Positions 36,226-47,157 of a DNA stretch of 64,000 nt are shown here, one piece after another. A model generated the notes under the pieces. The model was not told where the DNA came from and made no database searches. It worked only from the letters and a program-made list of their open reading frames with translations. The first letter of the stretch is position 1. Each line of letters starts with the position of its first letter. Source of the DNA: Spirogloea muscicola (Eukaryota > Streptophyta > Zygnematophyceae > Spirogloeales > Spirogloeaceae). The position numbers and the translations under genes were made by a program. The stretch lies in contig WELB01000123.1 of NCBI GenBank assembly GCA_009602725.1, positions 35,328 through 99,327 on the forward strand. The letters run 5' to 3'.

Positions 36226-37128
36226 CACCAAGGGCCGGCCACGGACGCCTCGCAGCGAGCCGGCAGCGTCCTGCCGGCGACGGGCTGCGGCAGCAGGCGC
36301 AGCAGCCGGGCTGCGTTTCTTTCTGGGATTCACTGATCCTGTCGTTGAGCTGGGCTAGTGTTAGGAACCGGAGTATCACCGTCACGCAGTTGATGCTCAG
36401 GCGACGAAGAAGCTCAAGGCTCAGGCGATGAGGAAGCGGTGGTCTTGAAGGGAGCGCCGCGCTCCTTCCTCGCCCTCTTGCCCACGGCAAAGACAGCCTT
36501 CTTGCCCATGGCGGTAACGGCGGCAGGCTCCGGGAAGAAGCAGGCCGGCAGCAACTCAAGGAAGGTGGCGTGGGTGCTGGAAGCAAGGAGGAGCAGTGGG
36601 GGTAAAAGGAGCTGTGCTTGTCTTCCTCAGTGCTTCGCCTAGCCCTCTTCTTGTACTTCGTTCATTCTTTTTCTTGGGCTGGCTGTTCCAGCCCATATCC
36701 TCAATGGGCGAGCCCTTTCTTCTTTCTTCTGCTGGGTGGCCCCTGTTGGTAGTGTGAGCTTAATCCACTGACCCCCTCTTATTGATAGAAGTAATCAACA
36801 GCAACACGGAGCACAGCGGTCCCGGCGGGTCTGCCCGCCGGGGCCCGAGAAGGCCGGCTGCAGAAGAAAGGGCTCGCCCATTGAGGATAGGGGCTGGACA
36901 AGCCAGCCCAAAAAAGAATGAACAAAGAACGAGAAGGGGGCCAGAGGAAGCCAGAGGAAGCGCTAAGAAACCAAAGCAGACAAAGAAAGAAAGCAGCTAC
37001 AANGACGACACCTGGGAGCCTGCTTCGCACTTGGGGCACGCCCCGGCGGCGGTTCGCGAGTTGCACGCAGCACACCCCACCAAACCCAAGCCGACGGCCT
37101 CGGAGCGGCCATCCTAAGGGGGGGGTCC

Positions 37129-38214
37129 TGTCATGAATCGCGCCCTAGCCCGAGCTCGAGCCGGCGCCCCGCGCCCTAAGCCTACATCCAGCCTAGTCAG
37201 CCCTAACCCTAATCTGGGCTCCTCTAGAGGGTTCCCGAGGGACCCCGGGCATGGGAAAGTCCTCCTGCAACTTCTAGATCTTTACAGAGGCCCTAGTAAG
37301 GCTAGGCTATATAAGGAGGGGGGCCCCTCTTGGGCCCCCATCTCCAGCAATCTGTATCCTGCCTGCTCACCTCTCGAGCACTCTGTACTCTTGCCCCTCC
37401 AGTAATCCAAGACGCCTTGTGCATCGTGCTTCCAGTCTCTTGATCCTCGCTCGCAGTCCAGCTCCGCGTCCTAAGGCCCCGGGCCTCCGCCCGCCGCCTT
37501 ACAACGGGCTGGACCCGTCTCTGGGCGGGTCACTTGCCCGGCTGGCCAGCCCGCCACCTGGCGGGCCCACTTGTCCCAAATAGCCGGTCATGTAATGCAA
37601 ACAGAGCCATGTGGCTTTACCAAACGGCTAGTTCGTTACACCTTGGCCCGACCCGCTCACACCCCCGGAGCTGTTGCTGTCTGCTGTTGCTCACACGTGG
37701 ATACTGAGCATCCATCTGACTCTCCCTCTGCACCGTCTCGTGTTTTGTAATGTAGTCCTTTTTGGGCACTTCATTCTTTGGCTTTGAACATTGTCCATTC
37801 CTTTGTGGGCTGGCTTTGCCAGCTCCTCTTCTCTATGGGCGAGCTCTTTCTTTCTTTCCTGGAGGGGGGGGGGTGGCACGGGGGAAGCACTACGAACCTA
37901 CGAACGAAACTGAGACCCGACATCCATTCGGACCGATGAAGCCTAGGGTCAGCCTTGCTGCTGCTGCCGCCATGTCGCAGCCTGCGGCGGGGCTTGCTGC
38001 GGGGAGTCCGCGGCTGCGTCCCTTGGTAGACAGCCGGCGGCTCGCGCCCAGGAGGTGGAGTCGCCGCAGGACGGCGGCGCCACAGGGCCTGTCTTCCGCT
38101 GCGCCTATGCGCTGTGCTTCACTCGTGTTGTGGGTTGGTCCCAAAACCCCCTACAGCCGAACATAAGAGGGACGACTGACGCTGACGTGCCGGCGTAGGG
38201 CGAGGTTCTCTACA
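37129..38214 (+). repeat. Probable 5' LTR of a Ty3/gypsy-type fossil
   Basis: Begins tgtcatgaatcg and ends ctaca, immediately followed by a tRNA primer-binding site. Length is about 1.09 kb. A LINE 3' end remnant (gggctggctttgccagctcc, then atgggcgagc) lies inside at about 37790-37860, so the LTR carries an old insertion. No matching 3' LTR was recognised in the window. Confidence 0.6.
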
Positions 38215-38216
38215 TT

Positions 38217-38227
38217 TGGTATCAGAG
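38217..38227 (+). other. Primer-binding site, initiator Met tRNA type
   Basis: The sequence tggtatcagag matches the usual complement of the 3' end of initiator methionine tRNA, used by many plant LTR retrotransposons. It sits two bases after the end of the proposed 5' LTR. Confidence 0.75.
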
Positions 38228-39864
38228 AAGGTCTTGCATCCATCGGGCTTGTGGTTTACTGTACTCGCCGCTGATGATGCAAGGATCTTCCTGATGTGCT
38301 GGCTTGACCTTTTCTTTGAACATAAAGTGCCTTGCCAGACGTTGGTCTGTAAGGCTGCTCATTGGAAGCGCCTGGTGCTGAGTCGTCTTTGCGCAGTGAG
38401 CAGCATCGACCAAACGCCATCGACTGCCTGATCCTTTGAGGACCACCTGCTGCCTTCGCCTACTGGAGGTGTGGCTCGAGCCTCCTGCCTTTGTGTAATA
38501 AAGCTTCGTCGTGTGGCCAGCATCGTTCGTGTGCATTGGTCTTGGTCATATCAGCGGCTGTCTGCCTGCCTATTGATTGGAGGTGTGGAGTTGCACGCTG
38601 CCTTGCTTGCTCGCTTGATGGTGCACAGTATTGCGATGCCCTGTACTGCAGTATGGAGTGTTTGACATGCTGACTGCTGGAGCCTGAATTGAATACTCAG
38701 TGTTCTTCAGACAGCATGGAGTCGCACACTTCCAGTGCGCGGCCGAACCCTCCTCGGGAGGTAGAGCAGGCGGCTGCTGAGGCAGCGGCTGCTGCAGGGC
38801 CGGCTGCTGAGGCAGTGGTTACTACGGGGCACGCCCAAGAGAGCCACGGTCAAGAGGGGCACGCCCAAGAGAGTCACGCCCAAGAGGGGCACGCCCAGCT
38901 GGGAGCCGCAGACCAAGAGGGCTAGTCGGCTGGGGAGGTGCAACGCATGGCCCTCCTCACGCAAGATCTGGCAGCAGTCCAGCCTGCAATGCACTCAGCT
39001 CACTACCGCCTCCTTGCGAGGATGTGCGGGGAGCATCACGTCCTACTCGTCCGGCAGCGAGCCGGAGAGCGGCATGTGCAAGAGGTAGATGCCTCGGTGC
39101 ACTTGATGTGCAAGAGCGGTGGCAACCCTAAGCATGGTTTTGCTAGGGCCCATGCACCCAGTCAATTGTCCGGTCAGGATGACCGGAAAGAGCGGCAATC
39201 ATGGCTCGACGAGATGGTCGAATGGATCGTGTGTTCAAACACGGACGCGGGGGCACGCGTGCGCCTCGCTGCGACCTACCTCGCAGGGGAACTACGTGAG
39301 AGGGGGAACACCCTGAAGCAGGGCTTGACGCCCGACGAGTGCAACACTTGGGAATTGCTTTTTCCCTCATATCGGCCTATGGCGATCGACATGCGGAGCT
39401 CTGCGCCCACAACGGGTTGGACGCCCTCCGCATGGTTAAGAGAAGCGCAGACCTCGAGCCCTATGTGCGGCGCCTCAGGCTGTAGATGGCCATGTGGATC
39501 GCCATAGGCCGACATTAGGGAGCTGGAGAACAATTACCTAAGTGTTGTACTCGTTGGGCGTCGAGCCCTGCTTCGGCTTGTTCCGCCACTCAAGTGGTTC
39601 CTCTGTGAGGTAGGTCGCAGCGAGGCGCGCGTGTGCCCCCGCGACCGTGTTCGAACACACAAAAGATTCGACCATCTCGTCCAGCCATGATTGCAGCTCT
39701 TTCCGATCATCCTGACCGGACAATTGACTGGGTGCATGGGCCCTAGCAAAACCATGCTTAGGGTTGCCACCGCTCTTGCACATCAAGTGCACCGAGGCAT
39801 CTACCTCTTGCACATGCCGCTCTCCGGCAGCCCTTCCCGGCCTGAACAATAATTTGACTGGGTG

Positions 39865-40500
39865 TGTGACATCTCTGCATCTAAACACACAGTTAGAGTC
39901 AGGATGTCCTGGTTTGGATTCGAACATAGGGTTTTTTGAAGACAACCCTCATACAGGAGAACGCCAACGCACATACGCGCACAGAGCGCAGCGGAAGTCT
40001 TACCCTGAGGCACCGCCCTAGGGCGGTGACTCTACCAATAGACCTATGGAGAGCCGGCAGGACCCGCAGCAATGAGCTGCGGCAACGGGATGGCAGCAGG
40101 CGGCAGCAGCAAAGCTGTGGCGGCGGCGGCAGCAGCAGGCAGCAGCCGGGCTGGCTAGGCAGCAGCGGGCTGTGTCTCTCTCGGGCGTTGGTCCGACTGA
40201 GCAGTCTGGCCTCGGCCGGCTACAAATAGCGTTCCACCTGTCACCCCTCCCCCGAGGGTGTGACGAGGTGCGTCCCAGGGCCCACCTTGGGAAGGACGGG
40301 CCCAACAATGGGGACACGACGCCCAAGAGCGAGCCCGACATCGGGAATAGCCACACAGGGTGCAGCGGATCGCCCAAGAGCGAGCCCAACATCGGGAACA
40401 GCGGATCGAACGGCATCATTGACACGCCCCAACGGTGACGAGACGACACTGGAAGGCTTTTCCCGCAACGTTGGCACGCCTTAACGGCGGGAACGTTACA
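39865..40500 (+). repeat. Solo LTR, 636 bp, with 5-bp target duplication
   Basis: Starts tgtgacatctctgcatc, ends aacgttaca, and is flanked by gggtg on both sides (39860-39864 and 40501-40505). It lies inside inverted gag-like DNA of the surrounding fossil. It matches the copy at 42248-42887 along its whole length apart from small gaps. Confidence 0.85.
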
Positions 40501-42247
40501 GGGTGCATGGGCCCTGGCAAGTCCATAATTAGGGTTGCCACTGCTCTTGCTCATCAAGTGCACTGAGGCATCCACCTCACGCACATGCCGCTATCCGGCT
40601 CGCTGCCGGACGAGTAGGGCGTGATGCTCCCCGCACATAATCGCAAGGAGGCGGCTGCGAGCCAATGAAGGTGGTGGACCAGAGCCAGCTGTACAAGGCT
40701 GGGATGCGTCCCAACATGCGCACGTGGGTTGCGGTGGATTCCGCGACGTCGCTGGCATGCACAGACTTCTCCAAGATGGTGGAGCACGCCAGAAAGGTGC
40801 AAGCGTGAGTACCTGACCCTTGCCTCTGAGAGCAATCTCATTCAGCCAGATGCTCTTGAGCTGTTTGCTGGCATAGCTTGCCCGCCATCCAAAGTACCGT
40901 TTGTGTGCTCCATTTCTGCTTCGTTGCAAGGTCTGGAGGCCGAAGGGCCTCTGTTAGTGTGATTCCCCACAATGACTTGCAAGTGGCTGCAAGATGTCTA
41001 TCTGACTGCTTGCGCGTTGTTGGCCTGAAAAAGGTTCTATTCTTCATTGTGCCTTGCAGGCGCAGCACAATGCATCGGGTTCGCTGGGGATGTGGCTGTC
41101 GTGCTCGCATTAGGCGGGACACAGGCTCCTTAGGCATAGCATTGATGCTGCTCAGACTAGGCCGTACCCTGCAGACGTCAGAGTATATGTCGCTAGCACA
41201 CCAACTCTTGGCAGCAGTGTACGTGGCGTACACACTATGCTAATTGAGGGGCTGGTTGCTGATGCAGCGGTCATGATACTCCTGGACTCGGGGGCCTCAG
41301 TGTCCTTCGTCAATGAAAAATTTATGTGTTCCACTGGCTTGAATATGCAAGCAGATGGATTGCCTAGAGTGACATTGGCTGATAGCCACCCCACCGATGT
41401 GCTAGGTCTATGCAAGGTTCCATTTGCATACAGCGATACAAAGCCGACATGCCTTGTCATGCCATTGCGTTGACTGCTGCATTCGATGTAATATTGGGAT
41501 GACTGGCTTTGTGCCACATCTCATGCCTTGATTTTGAGCGCCAAACTTGCACTTTACAATGTGGCGCACGGCGCCTTGTCCTTTGCAACAAGCTTCCCTG
41601 TGGACCGCCGCTGGCGGCAGGGGCTTCCATTCTGCTGTCCGACATGCAGATGAAGCGATACATTCACAAGAACACTGCAGATGGCATATCTTGTGATTGT
41701 GGCGTTGAGTGACGAGTCTAAGCCTGACTTGTGTGTGAATACTGTGGATTCACATGGCGGGTTCTTGATAAGTTGCTGGAAGAGTTTACGGATGTGTTTT
41801 TCGACTCTCTTACAGTCGGTCTACCTCCTCACCGAGGTGTGGCTCGTACCATTCCATAGGAGCCAGGCGCCAACCCGCCGAACCGTCCCATGTACCCGCT
41901 GAAGCCTCTCGAATTCCCAGAAATGCAATCCCAGGTTGAGGATCTGCTGGGCAAGGGCTACATTGAGCCACCTCAGTCGCCGTACGGAGCACCTATCCTC
42001 ATTGTCAAAAAGAACAATGCCACACTGCGCATGCACTTTGATCATTGGGCTTTGAACAGGCTCACAATCAAGAACCGATTCCCTTTGCTTCATAGATGAT
42101 CTGTTCGATTGGTTTGCAGGGGCTACTGTGTTTAGCTCCCTGGACCTGGCAAGTGGGTATCACCAAATTCGACTCACGCCTGCCGATGTTCCAAAGTCGT
42201 CGTTTCGTACGCAGCATGGACATTTTCAGTTCAAGGTGCTGAGCTTT

Positions 42248-42887
42248 TGTGACATCTCTGCATCTCAACACACAGATAGAGTCAGGGTCCTGGTTTGGAT
42301 TCGAGCATAGGGTATTATGGAGACAACCCTCATATAGGGAGAACGCCAACGCGCATACGCGCACAGAGTGCAGCGGAAGTCTTACCCTGAGGCACCGCCC
42401 TAGGGCGGTGATTCTATCAATAGACTTACGGAGAGCCGGCAGGGTCCGCAGCGATGAGCTGCGGCGACGGGCTGGCAGCAGGCGGCAGCAGCAAATCTGT
42501 GACGGCGACGGCAGCAGCAGGCAGCAGCCGGGGCTGGCTAGGCAGCAATGGGCTGTGTCTCTCTCGGGCGTTGGTCCCCCTGAGCAGTCTGGCCTCGGCC
42601 GGCTACAAATAGCGTTCCACCTGTCACCCATTCCCCGAGGATGTGACGAGGGTCGTCCCAGGGCCCACCTTCGGAAGGACGGGCCCAACAATGGGGACAC
42701 GAAATAGCGTGTGGGAGCCCCAAGGGCCCACCCTCGGCGGGGCTCGCCCAAGAGCGAGCCCGACATCGGGAATAGCCACACAGGGTGCAGCGAATCGACC
42801 GGCACCGTTGACACGCCCCAACGGTGACGAGACGACACTGGAAGGTTTCCCACAACGTTGGCACGCCCTAACGGCGGAAACGTTACA
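42248..42887 (+). repeat. Solo LTR, 640 bp, with 5-bp target duplication
   Basis: Same family and orientation as the copy at 39865. Starts tgtgacatctctgcatc, ends aacgttaca, and is flanked by gcttt (42243-42247 and 42888-42892). It is inserted in the reverse transcriptase region of the older fossil, so it is younger than that element. Confidence 0.88.
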
Positions 42888-43076
42888 GCTTTCGTATGAT
42901 CAATGCACCGCCTTGCGAGGGTCTTTGGCCCCCTGCTCTATGACTTTGTGCTGGTGTGCTTGGACGACATACTGGTGTTCAGCAAAGCGCCGAAGGATCA
43001 CGTCAGGCACATGCGCCGAGTGCTGCAGTTGCTGCGTGAGAATCATTTTTACGCCAAGAGGTCCAAGTCCGCGATC

Positions 43077-44083
43077 TAACCAGCCAGAGCTGATGCAAGA
43101 AATGAGGATCGTCAAGCCCGAAGGACAAAGCGTTGGTGTCGCAAAGCAAAGGTCCGAGCTTGAATAATCAATGGGTCGAGACAAGGCAATAAGCCAACGA
43201 CTGATAGCAATTTATCCGTCATACAGCGTGCGGAGCGGAGGGGGGGGGGGGTAGCAAAGGCTGCTTCTTCTCATTAAGGGCCACTCTACACTTGGTCGGT
43301 CGGTCACGCACGTGCTGACCACCGGTTCAAGAGGGTGGTCGCTGCCACGGAGGCCGAGGCCGCCTGCACGTGCGGAATGGGGGGAGGGTGGTCGAAAAGT
43401 CGGCCCTCCTCGGGAGGAGGGCCGGGAACTTGACAACCCTTGTGGCACACGGCGCCGTTTCTTCCTAAACGGGGGTTAAAGGCGTCCTAGTCAGCGCCAG
43501 ATGTGCAAATGGCGCGTTCTTCCTCCTTAGTGGGGGCAAGAGGCGTCCTAGTCAGCGTCCGATGTGGCGCCTCCGTGGCGGGTGACCATGACCGGGCGCG
43601 CAAGATTGTAAAGCCGGTCATGCCATTCACCGCGCAACACGTACCCCTCGTTGTGACCGACCGACCAAGTGCAAAGTGGCCCCCTAAGTACGTACCCATC
43701 GAGGTTTCGCGGAGCCCTGCCTCCGGCCTCATGGGGTTGTTAAGCGCCCGGCCACTTGCTACAAGCCCTCACAGATTATCCACCCGTGGCCGCGGCCTCC
43801 GCCGCTGGAGTCGCCACCGATTGCTGGGAACCGTGCCTAAAATAAATACTGATAGAATTCCAATACTAGAAGTCTAGATTCCGGATTGTGCTTTTGCCGC
43901 TGTAGCACTCTGAAATTTCAGATTGCTCCCTCATCAGCGTCGCAAGCCGTTATTCAGGTCTGCGCTTTCTCCAATGTTGCGCGTCATCCGTCGCCCGACT
44001 GCTGAGGTGGTTGGCCTCCTCAGTAGTTTCCAGCTATCATTCCCATGATATAGTTGTTCCACCTGTGTAACGTCATTACAGCT
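43077..44083. mobile_element. Unclassified insertion of about 1 kb in the fossil RT region
   Basis: RT-like coding similarity stops near 43077 and returns near 44083. The DNA between has no recognised protein. It contains an imperfect direct duplication around ggcgtcctagtcagcg (about 43470-43560). The ends are not clearly TG...CA and no clean target duplication was found, so its class is unknown. The boundaries are approximate. Confidence 0.5.
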
Positions 44084-45589
44084 GACATACCTTGGGCATG
44101 TCGTGGGCAAACACTGCATACGTGTCGATCCCAAGAAGACTTCGGTCGTACGGGATTGGCCTGTGCCACGGAATGTTCCTCAATTGCGCTCGTTTCTAGG
44201 GTTCGCAAATTACTTCCGTAAACTCCTACAAGGCTATGGAAATTTGGCACTCCCTCTTACGAAGCTCAATCCTAAGGACGTACCCTGGGAGTAGTCGTCC
44301 GAATGCCAGAGGCCATTTCTGGCCATACAGCAGGCGCTGACATCTCCGCCTGTTCTGCCCTTTCCTTGGAAAGGCGTGCAATTTGAGCTCATCTGCGGTG
44401 CATCTTTGCCCGGCGGTGCCGTGCTCTTGCAAGAGGGTCACCCGAAAGCGTTTGAGAGTCGCCTGCTGATCCTTGCAGAGCGAATTTACACTACGGGCGA
44501 GCAAGAATTGCTGGCGCTGGTGCACGCTTTACGCATCTCGTTGGAAACTGAAAGGTATTGAACGTACAGCTGTCACGGATCATTATCCGTTGAGGTACTT
44601 TCACACAGCAGCATTAAATGGACGTCAAGCTCGATGGACTAAGGCATAATATAGTTTCCAGTGGGATTATCGCCCTGGACCGCTTAATGTTGCGGACCCT
44701 GTGAGTCGCAACTTTCACGGCGCTGATGCGTTGGCTATGAATGCTTATTGGGTGCGGGCTGCAGGACTGCGTCCGAATCCAAGCTTCTCGGGAAACCACG
44801 GCTGACCTCTCTGAGCTCTACGTGCGTCTCCGTGAAGGGTATGGCAATGGTTTGCTGAGGCCGCCAACGTAAGCACCCTCACCGATGACACGCTTTTGGT
44901 GGCAAGGCGACGCTACTGTGGTCCCGGACTGCAATGCCTTGCGGACTGACGTAATGCAGGAGCTGCATGATACGCCTTACAGTGGTCATCCGGGGGTGAG
45001 CAAGAGCAAACAGGCTGTGCGACGCTTCTTTCGGTAAAGGAATTCTTGACCCAGGTGCGCTTTGTGGCAAGCTGTGCCACATGCCAGCGTAGTAAGACAA
45101 TCTCTGGCAAGCCCGCCGGATGACTTCAGGCCTTCCAGATTCCGGAGAGGGAATGGTCTGATGTAAGTGTGAATTCTATAACACAACTGCCTAAGACGCG
45201 GACCGGCTATGATGCCATTGTCGTCTTTGTGGATCGTTCGAGTAAAGTGGTGTATTTTGGCTTCTACGACTACTTGGGCATCAGCGAAGTATCTCGTGGG
45301 CATCTTTGTGGCTAAGGCGTGGCAGATGCATAGCGTACCTGAGAGGTTGGTCTCGGACCGCGATCCTCGCTTTACAGGTAATTTCTGGAAGGAAGTTTGC
45401 AAGATTATTGGCAGGAAGCAGGCCATGTCCACAGCCTTTAATCCAAATGACCAAACTCGCTATGAAGTCGGTTATCGAGGACATGTTGCGGCACTTTGTC
45501 AATCCCAGCAAGACTGACTGGACCGGTCCTTTCCCACTACTGTCTTTTGTGGTCGACGCGCACCCCGTCTCTGCCCATCATGTGCCCCA

Positions 45590-46556
45590 AGTACGTCAAA
45601 TCGGGCTGCTTGAAAACACAGTTGGAAATCTTGGCATACAGATGAATTTACGTAGCAGCTGCAGGACTTTCCGCAGGTGCCGTACGTAATCCTCGGGCGT
45701 TTTCTTGACCACCAGTATGTCATCGAAGTAAACCAGTACAGTTGGAGGCCAAAGACCTTCGCCATCACAGCCCGAAACATGGCAGGTGCGTTGGTCAGAC
45801 CACAGCTCAGCACCTTGAATTGGAATCATCCGAGCAGCGTACGAACTGCTGACTTCGGAACATCCTCAGGAGTGATACGAATATATATATGGTGAAACGA
45901 ATTTGGTAACACCCACTTTGCAAGTCGAGGGAGTTGAACACACTTAAGCTTCGGCGATACGATCGAACAGATCATCTATATGAGGCAACGGGTACCGGTT
46001 CTTGCCAGTGAGCTTATTCAGGGCTCGATTACCGATGCACATCCGGAGATTACTACCTTTTCCTTAACGAAGAGGAGAGGTGCACCATACTGGGACTGAG
46101 AAGGCCCAATGTGTCCTTTACGAAGCAATTTCGTCACTTGGCATTGCAATTCTCGCAATTTGAGAAAATTCAGTTCACACTGATTGCGTGGTAGCGGACG
46201 TCGCCCATGACGCCCGCCAGGGCTTCTCGAAGGAGATTATAAGTGACCACCATCTCAGGCAATTGGGGCAACCCAAAATGTGCACGGCAATCCTTTCCTC
46301 CGCATAAAAGCTGCACTCAAATTATCGAACTCCAATTAAGCAGATTGAGTAGAAGCCAAGGAAGAGCTGGAGTGTTTGAAAGGGCTCGGAGCTGATTATG
46401 ACGACATTGGATATGGCATACATAGGACGGTTACGGCGGTACAGCGCCGGCTCCAATGAGCCACGCCTCGATCCGGAGGGATCGCAATACATCCAAATAC
46501 ATACATCCAAATACTCGGCGAACAACTTGTCAAGAGCGGTACTACGTGAGGCCACG
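45590..46556 (-). mobile_element. Second Ty3/gypsy-type fossil fragment, RT region
   Basis: The minus strand shows RT-like similarity (GLTNAPAMFRAVMAKVF near 45790 and upstream pol-like sequence toward 46500). It faces the plus-strand fossil tail to tail at about 45590. It is a partial copy with several disruptions. No gag or integrase was recognised. Confidence 0.65.
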
Positions 46557-47127
46557 TGTAACGTCTCCGCCGTTTGAAGGTGCTCACAGCGCGCGATACC
46601 TTACATGAGCGTAGCGTATCTACCGTTTGGAGTCCCAAACGGTGCGGGTAGCTTGGCTGCACTCCGTGTAGCTAACTAAGTACGGTACGAGGGTCCCGGG
46701 CTCCGTACCCTGTCGGCACGCCTCGGGCTCACACCCTGCAGGCCGGCCGGGTGGGTCAGCTCTCCCTCAGGCCGGCGCCCCGCGGGCCGACCGGATTGAC
46801 CAGCTCTCTCGGCCGTATGGCTGCATGGCCTCGGTCCTGTGTCCGCATGGCCTCAGTCCCTTGGTTCCGTGAGCCAGGCTATTGGCCTGGCGTGCCACCT
46901 TCTTGGCGCTAGTCCTTTGGACTTGTGCTGTGCAGCGCGCCAGTCCCTTGGACTCGCGCGCCGGCCTCTTGGCGCTAGTCCCTTGGACTCGTGCTACAGG
47001 CCTCTGGCCCTGTGTGCCAGCCTGTTGTATTTGTCGTGTCCCCTTGTCAGGCCCGCCCCTCCGGGGGAGGGCCCTGGGGGCGACCCTCGTCACACCCTCA
47101 GGGGAGGGGTGGCAGGAGAACCGCTAT
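46557..47127 (-). repeat. LTR of the same family as the solo LTRs, cut by an assembly gap
   Basis: Plus-strand tgtaacgtctccgccg is the reverse complement of the solo LTR 3' end. Near 47040-47126, the stretch around ccctcgtcacaccctcaggg matches the solo LTR in reverse. The middle differs and holds short repeats of agtcccttggactcg. The far end is lost at the N at 47127. Confidence 0.65.
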
Positions 47128-47157
47128 NGGTGCATCATAGGGAGGTCTCGTTGATCA

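Larger units (their letters stand above)
35311..37128. repeat. Intergenic region filled with LINE 3' ends and an LTR remnant
   Basis: 35311-35870 is the LRR 3' flank and unique-looking DNA. From 35881 there are LINE 3' ends at 35884-36008, 36129-36225 and about 36620-36725 on the plus strand, and about 36865-36975 on the minus strand. Around two of them is a split fragment resembling the solo LTRs found at 39865 and 42248 (cttgccctgtggcgccgccg at about 36055, cagccgggctgc at about 36305). An N lies at 37003. Confidence 0.65.
38228..45590 (+). mobile_element. Fossil Ty3/gypsy-type LTR retrotransposon, internal region
   Basis: This is a broken element copy, clearly inactive, with many disruptions (well over ten) and several foreign insertions. 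Parts in order on the plus strand: gag-like region about 38716-39537; gag-like DNA in inverted orientation about 39538-39859 and 40506-40670; aspartic protease about 41237-41473 (LLDSGASVSF); reverse transcriptase from about 41890 (SSLDLASGYHQIRL) to about 44300; RNase H about 44330-44750; integrase about 44880-45540. Two pieces of foreign DNA split the RT region: a solo LTR (42248-42887) and an unclassified insertion of about 1 kb. The protease-RT-RNase H-integrase order is that of Ty3/gypsy. The level of decay suggests a moderately old copy. Confidence 0.8.

Noticed and set aside
36414-36509. Short basic minus-strand ORF starting MGKKAVFAVGKRARKERG
   Set aside because: Only 31 residues, in a repeat-rich stretch, with no neighbours that extend it. 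It could be an exon fragment but cannot be supported.
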